DNA of 37,871 nucleotides from Methylobacterium tarhaniae (GCF_001043955.1 NZ_LABZ01000255.1:1-37871); one strand, 5' to 3'. Shown: positions 7,985-16,642, numbered from the stretch's first letter. A program made the numbers and translations. Notes: generated by a model not told the origin, from the letters alone.

Positions 7985-8485
7985 TCAGAGCGCGCGGTCG
8001 AAGCGCAGCTCGCCGGCCTGGCTCTTGATCACCAGCTGCGAGCCGACCATGTCCCATTGGCCCGAGGTGCGGAGCGCGGTGAAGAACTGCATCTCCGAGG
8101 CGCCGACCGCCTTGTCGCAGTTGCGCTTGGTCAGCGCCAGCGGGCCGACCGCCAGGTGCTGCTCCTTGAGCGGGAAGGCGGTCGCCGCGAAGGTGTTGCA
8201 GCCGCCGAAGCCGCGGGCGCGGTACTGCTTGTCGATGATGAAGCTCGGCCGCTCGTTGCCGGCGAAGGGCTTGCCGTTGAGGCTCACCGCCGTCCAGGTC
8301 GAATCGAGCGGGAAGATCTTCTCCTGGGCCTTGAGCGGCGGGATGTATTGCGGCGCGTTGGCCTTGTCCCGGTTCTTCTGGCCGTAGCCCAGCATGTTCT
8401 GCGCCGAAGCCTGCGTGGCCGACGCCAACAGCGCGACGGCACCGGCGGCCAGCGCAACCTGCATCGCCTTCATCGCATTCCCCAT
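7985..8485 (-). CDS. Exported META-domain protein (HslJ-like)
   Basis: 166 residues from ATG 8485 (AAGG five bases upstream); ATG 8473 is an equally possible start preceded by GGGGA. The N-terminus is a Sec signal peptide (VALAAGAVALLASATQASAQ). The mature part carries a single META domain: LDSTWTAVSLNGKPFAG, then RARGFGGCNTFAATAF, whose GCNxF motif is diagnostic, then LALTKRNCD and a C-terminal LVIKSQAGELRFDRA. Two conserved cysteines (in GCNTF and RNCDK) could form a disulfide. META-domain proteins are envelope proteins linked to stress or heat-shock phenotypes in E. coli HslJ; the molecular function is unknown. No lipobox is seen. It is monocistronic. Confidence 0.82.
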   Translation of the reverse strand: MGNAMKAMQVALAAGAVALLASATQASAQNMLGYGQKNRDKANAPQYIPPLKAQEKIFPLDSTWTAVSLNGKPFAGNERPSFIIDKQYRARGFGGCNTFAATAFPLKEQHLAVGPLALTKRNCDKAVGASEMQFFTALRTSGQWDMVGSQLVIKSQAGELRFDRAL

Positions 8486-8738
8486 TTGCCTTGTCGTGTT
8501 GCGGCGAACCGTAGAGAGGGCACCCCGCACCCGCAACCCTGGCCGCATGCGCGAGCACCCCGTATCGGCATCTTGCCGATGACTGTTGCATTTATGCGGC
8601 AAGCTTGGCCGCAATGTGGCAGGACTCGCGAAAGCTTGCCGGTGTGGCAACGAAAGCGGGGCCTCGCCGTTAGCCAGGGCGTCGCCGCGACGGCGGGCGG
8701 CGCGGATCGGGCCACGAGAGAGTAGGGGACAGGCTTCA

Positions 8739-9032
8739 GTGAACGGCGCAGACGACATCACGGCGGCGCAGCTGCGCCGGGCGCGGGACCTGCTGGGCTG
8801 GTCGGAGGACGAGCTGGCCTTGCGCGCCAACGTCGACGCGGAGAGCATCCGCCAGTTCGAGGCGGGACGCTACCCGGCTTCCCCCCAGCAGCGGGGCGCA
8901 ATCCGCGGCGCCCTCGTCGCCGCCGGGGTGGAACTGACCGACGGCGCCTATCCGGATGCCCGGTTGCGCCCGGAGGACGCGCCGGACAAGGGCATCCACC
9001 CGAGCGAGCTCACCACCGAGAACGACCGCTGA
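8739..9032 (+). CDS. Small XRE-type helix-turn-helix regulator
   Basis: 97 residues from GTG 8739, with AGG five bases upstream in a GGGGACAGG context. Residues 8-65 are a Cro/C1-type helix-turn-helix: AAQLRRARDLLGWSEDELAL, then ESIRQFEAGRYPASPQQRGA, with the usual short stretch AIRGALVAAGVEL at the end. The last 25 residues are charged and without a recognisable domain. Such single-domain XRE proteins are common in Rhizobiales, and targets cannot be predicted here. The upstream 250 bp is shared with the divergent META gene. Nothing suggests a toxin partner next to it. Confidence 0.75.
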   Translation: MNGADDITAAQLRRARDLLGWSEDELALRANVDAESIRQFEAGRYPASPQQRGAIRGALVAAGVELTDGAYPDARLRPEDAPDKGIHPSELTTENDR

Positions 9033-9060
9033 CCGTCGGGACGGCATCGCTTGCCGCGGG

Positions 9061-9098
9061 CTCGCGTGGCCGGACTCGCGTGGCCGGACTCGCGTGGC
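9061..9098. repeat. 14-bp tandem repeat, about 2.7 copies
   Basis: CTCGCGTGGCCGGA occurs at 9061-9074 and 9075-9088, followed by a partial third copy CTCGCGTGGC (9089-9098). It lies in the non-coding gap after the XRE gene and upstream of the chemotaxis receptor gene. Confidence 0.85.
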
Positions 9099-9280
9099 GG
9101 TGCAGCCGGCTCGCCCGCTGCGGCAGAGACCCCGAAACTGCAACCTTCCGTTGAGAAAGCGTGACAACCAAGGAAATACAACGAAGCTACCATCCGACTT
9201 AGTCCCCCTCCCGCGTAATTTTTAACGGTTAGGCCGCCACGGTGGCGGACGGGAACGGTTCGATCCTACCCGGGGGGAAA

Positions 9281-10957
9281 ATGCTATCGCGACTGAAGAT
9301 CGCCGCCAAAATCGCGGCCGTGACCTCGATGGCCTGTATCATGGCCGGCGGAGCCTTGTGGTACGCGTCGTCGCGACTGACCGAGATCGGCGGACGCTAC
9401 GATCGCTTCGTCGCGCAGGAGAACCGCGCCGCCGCCGATGCCCGACGCGCGACCCGCTACGTGTTCGAGATCGGCTACGCTCTCGAACGGACCCTGACCG
9501 CCCCGGATGCAGCGGCGCGGCAGCCCTTTCTCGCCGAGATCGACGCGTCGCAACCGCTTCTGGGGCAGATCATGGCCGGGCTGCCGGCCGAGGCGCCCGC
9601 CTTCGCGGGCCGGATCGCCGCGGCGGCCGGCGCGATGGAGCGCTTCATCGTGGAGAGCCAGACGGCGCGCCGGATGGTCGAGGCGGGTGAGGCCGCGCGG
9701 GCCGCTGCCCATGCCCGCCGGGTGGTCGATCCCCTGATGAGGACGGCCTACGAGCGCGGCGGTGTGCTGGCGGACGACATCACCGCCTATGTCGACGGCG
9801 AAGCCAAGCGGCTCGCCTCCGAGACGCGGTCGGCCCGGACCATGACCCTGACGCTCGGCATCGCCACCGTCCTGGTGGGTTTCTGCGTCGCGATGATCAT
9901 GTCGGCCTTCGGCATCACCCGGCCGCTCAGCCGTCTCGTCGGGGCGATGAACCGAATGGCGGAAGGAGAGGTCGAGGCGCGCCTCGTCGAGACGCAGCGG
10001 CGCGACGAGATCGGTGCGGTGGCCCGGGCGGTCGAAGGAATCAAGGCCATGGTGGCCCGCAAGGTGGCGGAGGATGCGGAGCGCGGCCGGGACGCGGCCG
10101 CCGCCTCGTCGCAGGAGCGACGCCACATGCTGATCGGCCTCGCCGACGAGTTCGAGCGCGAGGTGGGCGGCATCTCCGGGGAGATCTCCTCCGCCTCCAC
10201 CCTGCTCCAGGAAGCCGCCCGGACGATGAGCGCCACCGCGACCGAATCCGCGGCGCAATCCACCGCCGTGGCGGCGGCGGCCGAACAGGCGGCGGCGAAC
10301 GTCCACACCGTCGCGGCGGCGGCCGAGGAGCTCGGCTCGTCGGTCCAGGAGATCGGCCGCCAGGTCGACGGCGCGGCCCGGCTCGCCGAGGCCGCGGTCG
10401 CGGAGGCCGGCCGCACCGGCGAGGCGGTGCACGGCCTCAGCCAGGCGGCCGCGCGCATCGGCGACGTCACGGCGATGATCTCGACCATCGCCGCCCAGAC
10501 CAACCTTCTGGCGCTCAACGCCACCATCGAGGCTGCCCGGGCGGGCGCGGCGGGCCGGGGCTTCGCGGTCGTCGCCGCGGAGGTGAAGGCCTTGGCCGAC
10601 CAGACCGCGCGGGCCACCGCCGAGATCGCCGGCCAGGTCGGGGCGGTGCGCGACTCGACCGACTCGGTGGTCTCGGCGATCGCCGGCAGCATCCGCGAGA
10701 TCAGCGGCGTGTCGGCCTCGATCGCGGCGGCCGTGGAGGAGCAGGACGCGGCGACCCAGGAGATCGTCCGCAACGTCACCCAGGCCGCCACCGGCACCGG
10801 CGAGGTGACGGGCAATATCGGCGGCGTCGCAGAGGCGGCCGAAGGGACCGGCCGCACGGCGGACCAGGTCCTCGACGCCGCCTCGGGCCTGTCGCGCCAG
10901 TCCGACCGCCTGAGCGCCGAGGTGCGCCGTTTCGTCGAGACGATCCGGGCGGCGTGA
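9281..10957 (+). CDS. Methyl-accepting chemotaxis protein
   Basis: 558 residues from ATG 9281, preceded by GGGGGGAAA; a GTG at 9242 in the same frame is less likely. Order: TM1 (about 7-28), a periplasmic helical sensor of some 155 residues, TM2 (188-212), a HAMP domain (about 213-265, starting ITRPLSRLVGAMNRM), then the cytoplasmic signalling coiled coil. The highly conserved hairpin tip spans 403-440 (QTNLLALNATIEAARAGA, RGFAVVAAEVKALADQ), which binds CheA/CheW. There is no CheR-binding pentapeptide at the C-terminus (it ends RFVETIRAA). The sensor has the look of a four-helix bundle. The ligand is unknown. It stands alone, with no che genes in the window. Confidence 0.92.
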   Translation: MLSRLKIAAKIAAVTSMACIMAGGALWYASSRLTEIGGRYDRFVAQENRAAADARRATRYVFEIGYALERTLTAPDAAARQPFLAEIDASQPLLGQIMAGLPAEAPAFAGRIAAAAGAMERFIVESQTARRMVEAGEAARAAAHARRVVDPLMRTAYERGGVLADDITAYVDGEAKRLASETRSARTMTLTLGIATVLVGFCVAMIMSAFGITRPLSRLVGAMNRMAEGEVEARLVETQRRDEIGAVARAVEGIKAMVARKVAEDAERGRDAAAASSQERRHMLIGLADEFEREVGGISGEISSASTLLQEAARTMSATATESAAQSTAVAAAAEQAAANVHTVAAAAEELGSSVQEIGRQVDGAARLAEAAVAEAGRTGEAVHGLSQAAARIGDVTAMISTIAAQTNLLALNATIEAARAGAAGRGFAVVAAEVKALADQTARATAEIAGQVGAVRDSTDSVVSAIAGSIREISGVSASIAAAVEEQDAATQEIVRNVTQAATGTGEVTGNIGGVAEAAEGTGRTADQVLDAASGLSRQSDRLSAEVRRFVETIRAA

Positions 10958-11205
10958 CGGGAGACGGTCGGCGCAAGGGACGGGCACCGGCCGCGCGGGA
11001 TCGCGTTCCGCGGGGCCTGGGACTCAGGGGGCGACCACCCGGCCGCCCACCTTCGCGGCGACCGCCTCGACCACTCCCGCGGCGAGGCGGTGCCGCGCGC
11101 CGCCAGTCCCTCGGCGAGGACCAGGTACGCGCCGCCGCCCGACGGCTGTGACGGACGGTATCGCGCACATCTCCACCGAGATGTGACGCAGCGGAATACG
11201 GGCCT

Positions 11206-12438
11206 TCAGCCGAGGGCCAAGCTCTTCAGGTCGAAGCCGGGATCCGCCGCCTGCTCGGGCGTCGGGCTGCGGCCGGACTGGAGCAGGCGCCGGGCGATCA
11301 TGTGGTCGGCCGGGCGGTTGAGGGATTCGACGCCGGCGAGGCGCCCGCCGCGGTAGCAGAACACGGAAACGCCCCGTTGGACACCGCCGGATTCCGGATC
11401 GCCCCGGCGCACGGCGAGGTCGTGCGGCTGGCACAGGCCTGCGATCTGGAGCTTCAGCGGGCCCTGGTCGCTCCAGAACCACGGCACCGCCGTGAAGGCG
11501 GCGGGCCGGCCGGCGAGGCGGGCGGCGACGCAGCGGGCACCGTCGACGGCGTTCTGCACCGATTCGATCCGCACCCGCGCCCCTTCGGCGTGAGGCGAGG
11601 GGAAGCTCGCGCAATCGCCGATCGCCGAGATCGCCGGATCCTCGGTCGCCAGCACCGCGTCGACCGCGATCCCGTTCTCGACCCGCAAGCCCGCCGCCTT
11701 CGCGAGTTCGTCGTTCGGCAGGACGCCGATGCCGACGAGGACGAGGTCGGCCGCCACTTCGCGCCCATCCGCGAGGGCCACCGCCCGGACGCGGTCCGGC
11801 CCGACCAGCCCCGAGACCGCGCTGCCGAACAGGAAGCGCGTGCCGGCCCCGACATGCGAGGCCTCGATCAGCGCCGCCATGGCGGGCGAGACCGAGCGGG
11901 CGAGGGGACGGTCCAGCCCCTCGATCACCGTGACGGGGATCCCCTTCTGGGCGCAGACCGCCGCGAATTCGAGCCCGATGAAGCCGGCCCCCACCACGGC
12001 GACCGACCGCGCTTCGGCGAGCGCCGCCTTCAGGGCATCCGCCTCGGCCAGGGTGCGCAGCTGGTGGAGTCCGGGCAGGTCGGCGCCCGGCACCGGCAGC
12101 GGGCGGTTGCGCGAGCCGGTCGCCAGGACGAGGTGGTCGTAAGCGAGCGCCTCCCCGGAGGCGAGGTGCAGGCGCCGCGCCGCCCGGTCGATCGCGGCCA
12201 CCCGCTCGGCGCCGCGCACGGTCAGCCCGTGCTCGGCGAAGTAGGCCTCCGGCCGCAGGGCGAGCCCCGCCGCGTCCGTCTTGCCCAGCATGTAGGCCTT
12301 CGACAAAGGCGGCCGGCCATAGGGCAGGCCCGGCTCCTCGCCGACGAGGGTCACCGGCCCGGCATGGCCGTTCTCGCGCAAGGAGGCCGCGAGCTGAAAG
12401 CCGGCCTGGCCGGTGCCGACCACCACGATTCCGTTCAT
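11206..12438 (-). CDS. FAD/NAD-dependent ferredoxin reductase (putidaredoxin/rubredoxin reductase type)
   Basis: 410 residues, ATG 12438. The N-terminal FAD site is VVVGTGQAGFQLA (GxGxxG at 8-13), and YGRPPLSKAYM follows, typical of oxygenase-coupled ferredoxin reductases. The NAD(P)H site is VVGAGFIGLEFA (near 150), the second FAD motif is AISAIGDCA, and the C-terminal reductase domain contains VPWFWSDQ, a signature of this family. It transfers electrons from NAD(P)H to a ferredoxin or rubredoxin that serves a monooxygenase or dioxygenase; no such partner is in the window. It lies 45 bp downstream of the MDR dehydrogenase gene and is probably cotranscribed. The ribosome site is weak. Confidence 0.85.
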   Translation of the reverse strand: MNGIVVVGTGQAGFQLAASLRENGHAGPVTLVGEEPGLPYGRPPLSKAYMLGKTDAAGLALRPEAYFAEHGLTVRGAERVAAIDRAARRLHLASGEALAYDHLVLATGSRNRPLPVPGADLPGLHQLRTLAEADALKAALAEARSVAVVGAGFIGLEFAAVCAQKGIPVTVIEGLDRPLARSVSPAMAALIEASHVGAGTRFLFGSAVSGLVGPDRVRAVALADGREVAADLVLVGIGVLPNDELAKAAGLRVENGIAVDAVLATEDPAISAIGDCASFPSPHAEGARVRIESVQNAVDGARCVAARLAGRPAAFTAVPWFWSDQGPLKLQIAGLCQPHDLAVRRGDPESGGVQRGVSVFCYRGGRLAGVESLNRPADHMIARRLLQSGRSPTPEQAADPGFDLKSLALG

Positions 12439-12483
12439 CGGCAGGACATAGCCCGGAAGCCGCGGCGGCGTCGAGCTTGCGCG

Positions 12484-13497
12484 CTACCAGGCGACGCAGA
12501 GCTTGCCGAAATGGCCTCCGCTCTCCTGGTGGCGGAAGGCCGCGGGCAAGTCGGCGAAGGCGTCGATGCGGTCGATCACCGGGCGGATTCCCGTCCGGTC
12601 CAGGGCCGCGACGTAGTCCTGCTGCTGGCGCCGGCTGCCGACGATCAGGCCCTGGAGGCGGGCTTGCTTCGCCATCAGCGCCGAGGTCGGCACCTCGCCG
12701 CCCCGCCCGGTGAGCACGCCGATCAGCGCGATGTGACCGCCGACCCGCACCGCCTCGATCGACTGAGCCAGGGTGCCGGGTCCGCCGACCTCGACGACGT
12801 GATCGACGCCGCGCCCGCCGGTCCAGTCGCGCACCTGCCGGCCCCACTCGACATGGGTGCGGTAGTTCACCGTGTGGTCGGCCCCGAGCGCCCGCGCCCG
12901 TTCGAGCTTGGCATCGGAGGAGGAGGTGACGATCACGGCGGCGCCCATCGCCTTGGCGATCTGCAGGGCCGCGATGGAGACGCCGCCGGTGCCGAGGGCC
13001 AGCACCGTGTCGCCGGCCTTCAGGCCCCCATCGCCGACGAGCGCCCGCCACGCCGTGAGGCCCGCGGTGGTGATGGTGGCGGCCTCAGTCGGGCTCCAGC
13101 CGCGCGGCGCGCGGGTGAAGGCGCCGGCGGGCCGGACCGCGTGGGTGAGGGCGAAGCCGTCGACCCCGTCGCCGGGCACCTGCGTGAAATCGCCGACCGG
13201 AGCCTGCGGCAGCCCGTCCGCCCAGTGCGGGAAGAAGCAGGAGACGACCGCGTCGCCGGGGGCGAACTCGGTCACGCCCTCGCCGACGGCCTCGACGCTG
13301 CCGGCCCCGTCCGACATCAGCACGCGGCCATCGGCGGCGGGGGAGCGCCCGCTCGCCACCAGGAGGTCGTGGAAGTTGAGCGAGGTCGCGTGGATCGCGA
13401 CCCGGATCTCGCCGGGGCCGGGCTGCCCGGGATCAGGCCGCTCGGCGACCTCCAGCCGGTCGAGGCCGCCGGGGCTGCGTACGACGAAGGCCTTCAT
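12484..13497 (-). CDS. Medium-chain dehydrogenase/reductase, zinc-independent type (quinone oxidoreductase-like)
   Basis: 337 residues from ATG 13497, which has an excellent AGGAGGA site just upstream; an ATG at 13512 precedes that site and is not used. The GroES-like N-terminal domain (MKAFVVRSPGGLDRLEVAER) contains LNFHDLLVASGR and VLMSDGAGSVEAVGEG, and the Rossmann domain has LALGTGGVSIAALQIAKAMG followed by VIVTSSSDAKLERARALGAD. The catalytic zinc cysteine and the four structural zinc cysteines of classical alcohol dehydrogenases are absent, so it belongs to the quinone-oxidoreductase-like branch and probably reduces an activated C=C or C=O bond with NAD(P)H. It is the first gene of a two-gene unit with the ferredoxin reductase. 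Confidence 0.82.
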   Translation of the reverse strand: MKAFVVRSPGGLDRLEVAERPDPGQPGPGEIRVAIHATSLNFHDLLVASGRSPAADGRVLMSDGAGSVEAVGEGVTEFAPGDAVVSCFFPHWADGLPQAPVGDFTQVPGDGVDGFALTHAVRPAGAFTRAPRGWSPTEAATITTAGLTAWRALVGDGGLKAGDTVLALGTGGVSIAALQIAKAMGAAVIVTSSSDAKLERARALGADHTVNYRTHVEWGRQVRDWTGGRGVDHVVEVGGPGTLAQSIEAVRVGGHIALIGVLTGRGGEVPTSALMAKQARLQGLIVGSRRQQQDYVAALDRTGIRPVIDRIDAFADLPAAFRHQESGGHFGKLCVAW

Positions 13498-13647
13498 TCG
13501 ATCCTCCTGCATCCTCTCCGGCCGAACCAGCCGGGGGTGTCAGGTAGGACGCGCATCCGCGGCTTCGAGGCCGAGGATCAGCCACCCCGGCATGCGGAGG
13601 GCGCCAAGCTGCATCCCGCCCGGCGCCCCGCGACGCGATCGAGCGCG

Positions 13648-13790
13648 TCAGAAGTCGCGCTGCACGCGCATGCGGACGTGGAACGCGTCTGCGACGTTCG
13701 TGGTGGCGACGGGAGCGCCCGCCGCGTCGACCGGCACGCCGTTGACGATCCGTGCGACGCTCTGGCCGGGGCTCTTGTTCAGATCCGCCC
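13648..13790 (-). pseudogene. Possible C-terminal remnant of a Rhizobiales porin (Porin_2/Omp2b type)
   Basis: On the minus strand the last about 45 codons before the TGA at 13648 read like a real protein end: NGVPVDAAGAPVATTNVADA, then FHVRMRVQRDF. The final residues alternate hydrophobic and polar and end in Phe, as in outer-membrane beta-barrel signals, and the RVQR(N/D)F ending is what I know from Rhizobiales porins. Upstream the frame has no signal peptide, strand pattern or ribosome site, so only the tail of the gene seems to remain. The boundary at 13790 is approximate. This could be chance; no search was possible. Confidence 0.4.
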
Positions 13791-13948
13791 GCGATCTCGT
13801 CCTGAGGTGGGGGGTTAGGACAGGCCGACTTGTCTCGAGGCATGAGTCGTCGATCTTGCCCGAGCAGGCTCTCAGGATGAAGTCGTGGGCGGGAGAACCA
13901 CTCGTCGCGGCCCTGTCGCGGACCCCGGAGACGGGCATGATATCTCCG

Positions 13949-13980
13949 CGCCTTCGCATCGACACGTCGATGCGAAGGCG
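13949..13980. terminator. Perfect 15-bp hairpin downstream of the NitT/TauT operon
   Basis: CGCCTTCGCATCGAC (13949-13963) and GTCGATGCGAAGGCG (13966-13980) pair perfectly around two bases. It is the second of two hairpins after the operon's last gene (minus strand, ends 14102) and has no U-tract on either side. Confidence 0.65.
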
Positions 13981-14019
13981 TCCGGCGCATCGGCGCCGGC
14001 GCCCGTTCGGGCTTGCCTT

Positions 14020-14049
14020 GCGCCTTCGAACGGATCTGTTCGAAGGCGC
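14020..14049. terminator. Perfect 12-bp hairpin just downstream of the NitT/TauT operon
   Basis: GCGCCTTCGAAC (14020-14031), loop GGATCT, GTTCGAAGGCGC (14038-14049). It shares the outer arm CGCCTTCG/CGAAGGCG with the hairpin at 13949-13980. It lies 53 bp after the stop of the ATPase gene, a natural terminator position. Confidence 0.65.
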
Positions 14050-14101
14050 GGCGGTATGACGTGGAGAAATAGATCTTTGCCGCCCGGCACCGAACCGGCC
14101 C

Positions 14102-14896
14102 TCAATGCTCCCGCGCCGCCAGCACCGCCTCGGCCCGGATCTCCTCGGTGAGCTGGGCTTTCAGCCGCGAGAATTCGGGGCTGGTCTTCACCGTGTAGTG
14201 GCGCGGATGGCCGAGTTCGACCGGGACGTCGGCCTTGATCCGCCCGGGGCGGGCCGTCATCACGATCACCCGGGAGGCCATGAAGATCGCCTCCTCGATG
14301 TCGTGGGTGACGAAGATCACGGTCTTGCGCTCGCGCTCCCAGATGCCGAGCAGCAATTCCTGCATCAGCCCGCGGGTCTGGTTGTCCAGCGCCCCGAACG
14401 GTTCGTCGAGGAGCAGGATGGCGGGATCGTTGGCGAGCGCGCGGGCGATGGCGGTGCGCTGCTGCATGCCGCCGGAGAGCTGCTTGGGGTAATGCCCCTC
14501 GAAGCCGCGCAGGCCCACCTTGTCGAGATAGGCCGCGACGATCTCGCGGCGCTCCGCGGTCGGCACGCCGCGCTCGCGCAGGCCGAAGCCGATATTCTCG
14601 GCCACCGTCAGCCACGGAAACAGGGTGTAGGACTGGAACACCATGCCCCGGTCGGGGCCGGGCCCGCGCACCTCGCGCCCCTCGACGAGGACGCGGCCCG
14701 CGCTCGGCCGGTCGAGCCCGGCGACGATGCGGAGCAGCGTCGACTTCCCGCAGCCGGAGGGCCCGAGGATGGTGATGAAGTCGTTCTTGGCGATCACGAG
14801 ATCCGTGGGGCTGAGGGCCTGCACGGGCTTGGCGCCGCGGTTGCCGGGGAAGACGCGCGCCACGCCCTCGACCGCGACCTCGATACTGTCCCGCAT
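14102..14896 (-). CDS. NitT/TauT-family ABC transporter ATP-binding protein
   Basis: 264 residues, ATG 14896, overlapping the permease stop by one base (TGATG). Walker A is GPSGCGKST, the Q-loop is MVFQSYTLFPWLTV, the signature is LSGGMQQRTAIARAL, and Walker B is ILLLDEPFGALD followed by VTHDIEEAIFMASR. This is the SsuB/TauB/NrtD pattern. The C-terminal part (DVPVELGHPRHYTVKTSPEF) is typical of the family. It energises the permease encoded directly upstream. The substrate could be a sulfonate, nitrate, a thiamine precursor or another small organic molecule; sequence alone does not decide. Confidence 0.9.
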   Translation of the reverse strand: MRDSIEVAVEGVARVFPGNRGAKPVQALSPTDLVIAKNDFITILGPSGCGKSTLLRIVAGLDRPSAGRVLVEGREVRGPGPDRGMVFQSYTLFPWLTVAENIGFGLRERGVPTAERREIVAAYLDKVGLRGFEGHYPKQLSGGMQQRTAIARALANDPAILLLDEPFGALDNQTRGLMQELLLGIWERERKTVIFVTHDIEEAIFMASRVIVMTARPGRIKADVPVELGHPRHYTVKTSPEFSRLKAQLTEEIRAEAVLAAREH

Positions 14897-15678
14897 CAGG
14901 CGAGCTTCCAGGGAAACAGGAGCCGGTTGGCCGCCTTGAACAGGAAGTCCGAGACGAGGCCGATCAGCCCGATGACGATGATGCCGAAGATGATCTGCCC
15001 GGTGGCGAGGAGCGCCTGGCTCTCGATGATCATGTGGCCGATGCCCGACGAGGAGCCGATCAGCTCGGCGACGATGACGTAGGTCCAGGCCCAGCCGAGC
15101 ACGAGGCGCAGGATCTCGGCGATCTCGGGGGCGGTCGCCGGCAGCAGCACGCGGCGGATGATGCCGGCGTCGCTGGCGCCGAGCGTGTAGGCCGCCTCGA
15201 CGAGGTCGCGCCGGACATTGCCGACCGCGACCGCGATCATCAGGATGAGCTGGAACACCGAGCCGATGAAGATGACGAGGAGCTTCTGCGTCTCGCCGAT
15301 GCCGGCCCACAGGATCAGCAGCGGCACGAAGGCCGAGGCCGGTAGGTAGCGGGCGAAGGAGACGAAGGGCTCGAAGAACGCCTCGACCGGCTTGTAGGCG
15401 CCCATCATCACGCCGAGCGGCACGGCGATCAGGGAGGCGAGCAGGAAGCCGCCGAGCACCCGCCACACCGTGATCCCGATATCCGACAGGAAGTCGAACC
15501 GGGTGAGGAGCAGCCAGCCGTCCTGGACCATGGTGATCGGATCGGCCAGGAAGGTCTTGGGCACCAGCCCCCCGAGGGTCGCGGCGGCCCAGGCCGCCAC
15601 GAACAGCACGAAGAAGCTCAAGCCGAGGACGGCCTTCGCCGGGCCGCCGACCGGCTGCAGCGGACGCAGGGACCTCAC
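14896..15678 (-). CDS. NitT/TauT-family ABC transporter permease
   Basis: 260 residues from GTG 15678, overlapping the binding-protein stop as GTGA. It is a polytopic inner-membrane protein with about six segments. The EAA loop region is DLVEAAYTLGASDAGIIRRV followed by LLPATAPEI, the coupling helix contacted by the ATPase. The SsuC/TauC-like pattern FVPLLILWAGIGETQKLLVI is clear. A single permease gene implies a homodimeric channel. Confidence 0.9.
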   Translation of the reverse strand: MRSLRPLQPVGGPAKAVLGLSFFVLFVAAWAAATLGGLVPKTFLADPITMVQDGWLLLTRFDFLSDIGITVWRVLGGFLLASLIAVPLGVMMGAYKPVEAFFEPFVSFARYLPASAFVPLLILWAGIGETQKLLVIFIGSVFQLILMIAVAVGNVRRDLVEAAYTLGASDAGIIRRVLLPATAPEIAEILRLVLGWAWTYVIVAELIGSSSGIGHMIIESQALLATGQIIFGIIVIGLIGLVSDFLFKAANRLLFPWKLA

Positions 15679-16619
15679 TGCACGAAGCGGGAATCGGCGA
15701 GGCCGGCGATGTCGGGCTTCTGCCGGATCACGCCGATCTCGAGCAGCAGCTCGGCCGCCTGCTCGGAGAACTTCTGGTGCTCGCCGTTGAAGAACGCCTT
15801 GTTGGCGGCGCGGTCCTGCCAGCGCAGGAATTGCGCGGACTTGCCGAAGGCCTCACCGGTCTGCTTCACGTCGGCGCCCATGATCTCGTAGGATTTCTGC
15901 GGATCCTTGGCGATCATGTCGAGCGCCTCGAAGTAGCTGTCGGCGAGCGCCTTCGCGGCCTTCGGGTTCTGATCGAGGAATTCGGGGGTGCAGCCGAAGG
16001 TGTCCATCACCATCGGATAGTCGAGGGTGGTGGCGATGATCTTGCCGGCCTGCGGCGCGGCGCGCACCGACGAGAGATAGGGCTCGTAGGTCATCGCGGC
16101 ATCGTTCTGGCCGGCGATGAAGGCCTGCGCGGCCGGGCCCGGCTCGAGGTTGACGACCTTCACATCCTTGAGCGACAGGCCGTTCGCCTTGAGGATCCAG
16201 GCGAGGCCGAAATAGGGCGCGGTGCCGGGGACCGAGGCGGCCACGGTCTTGCCCTTCAGGTCCTTGATCGACGACACGTCGTTGCGGACGGCCAGCCCGT
16301 CGGCGCCGTAGGACTTGTCGAGCTGGAAGATCTGCTTCGTCGGCACGCCGTTGGCGTTCCACACCACCCAGGTCTCGACCGTGGTGGCGGCGCATTGCAC
16401 GTCGCCGGAGCGGATGGCGAGATGGCGGCTCGCCTGCGGGATCTTCTTCAGCGAGACGTCGAGGCCGTTCTTCTTGAAGATGCCGGCCTCCTTCGCCAGC
16501 GTCAGGGGCGCGAAGCCGGTCCAGCCGGACAGGCCGACGGTCACCTTCGTCTCCTGCGCGGCGGCCTGACCGGCCAGCGCGGCCGCGACCACCAAACCTG
16601 CGGCAACCGCCTTCATCAT
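15675..16619 (-). CDS. NitT/TauT-family ABC transporter substrate-binding protein
   Basis: 314 residues; two adjacent ATGs (16619 and 16616) follow GGGAGGGG, and the second has the better spacing, so the first Met may not be used. Signal peptide MMKAVAAGLVVAAALAGQAA, cleaved before QETKVT. The mature protein has the NMT1/SsuA-like fold: KVTVGLSGWTGFAPLTLAKE, then AGIFKKNGLDVSLKKIPQ, and the hinge segment DAAMTYEPYLSSVRA, shared with taurine and aliphatic-sulfonate binding proteins. It is the first gene of a three-gene importer operon (binding protein, permease, ATPase), all coupled by overlaps. The ligand remains open; a sulfonate would suit the sulfur genes 3 kb away, but nothing in the sequence proves it. 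Confidence 0.88.
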   Translation of the reverse strand: MMKAVAAGLVVAAALAGQAAAQETKVTVGLSGWTGFAPLTLAKEAGIFKKNGLDVSLKKIPQASRHLAIRSGDVQCAATTVETWVVWNANGVPTKQIFQLDKSYGADGLAVRNDVSSIKDLKGKTVAASVPGTAPYFGLAWILKANGLSLKDVKVVNLEPGPAAQAFIAGQNDAAMTYEPYLSSVRAAPQAGKIIATTLDYPMVMDTFGCTPEFLDQNPKAAKALADSYFEALDMIAKDPQKSYEIMGADVKQTGEAFGKSAQFLRWQDRAANKAFFNGEHQKFSEQAAELLLEIGVIRQKPDIAGLADSRFVQ

Positions 16620-16642
16620 CCCCTCCCGCTCGCCTGCACGAT

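Larger units (their letters stand above)
13498..14101. other. 604-bp region without an intact gene
   Basis: This gap lies between the MDR dehydrogenase gene and the end of the NitT/TauT importer operon (both on the minus strand). It should hold the promoter of the dehydrogenase unit near its left end. It also contains the possible porin tail (13648-13790) and two perfect hairpins (13949-13980, 14020-14049). Other open frames here look like frame shadows of GC-rich DNA. Confidence 0.6.

Noticed and set aside
8739..9032. XRE protein as antitoxin of a toxin-antitoxin pair
   Set aside because: No small partner gene lies within 200 bp on either side on the same strand.
11024..11150. Minus-strand fragment reading VLAEGLAAR, then in the next frame LAAGVVEAVAAKVGGRVVAP before a stop
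   Set aside because: It would need a frameshift in its middle, has no start or ribosome site and no recognisable family; it may be a decayed gene tail but GC-rich DNA gives such Ala/Val-rich frames by chance.
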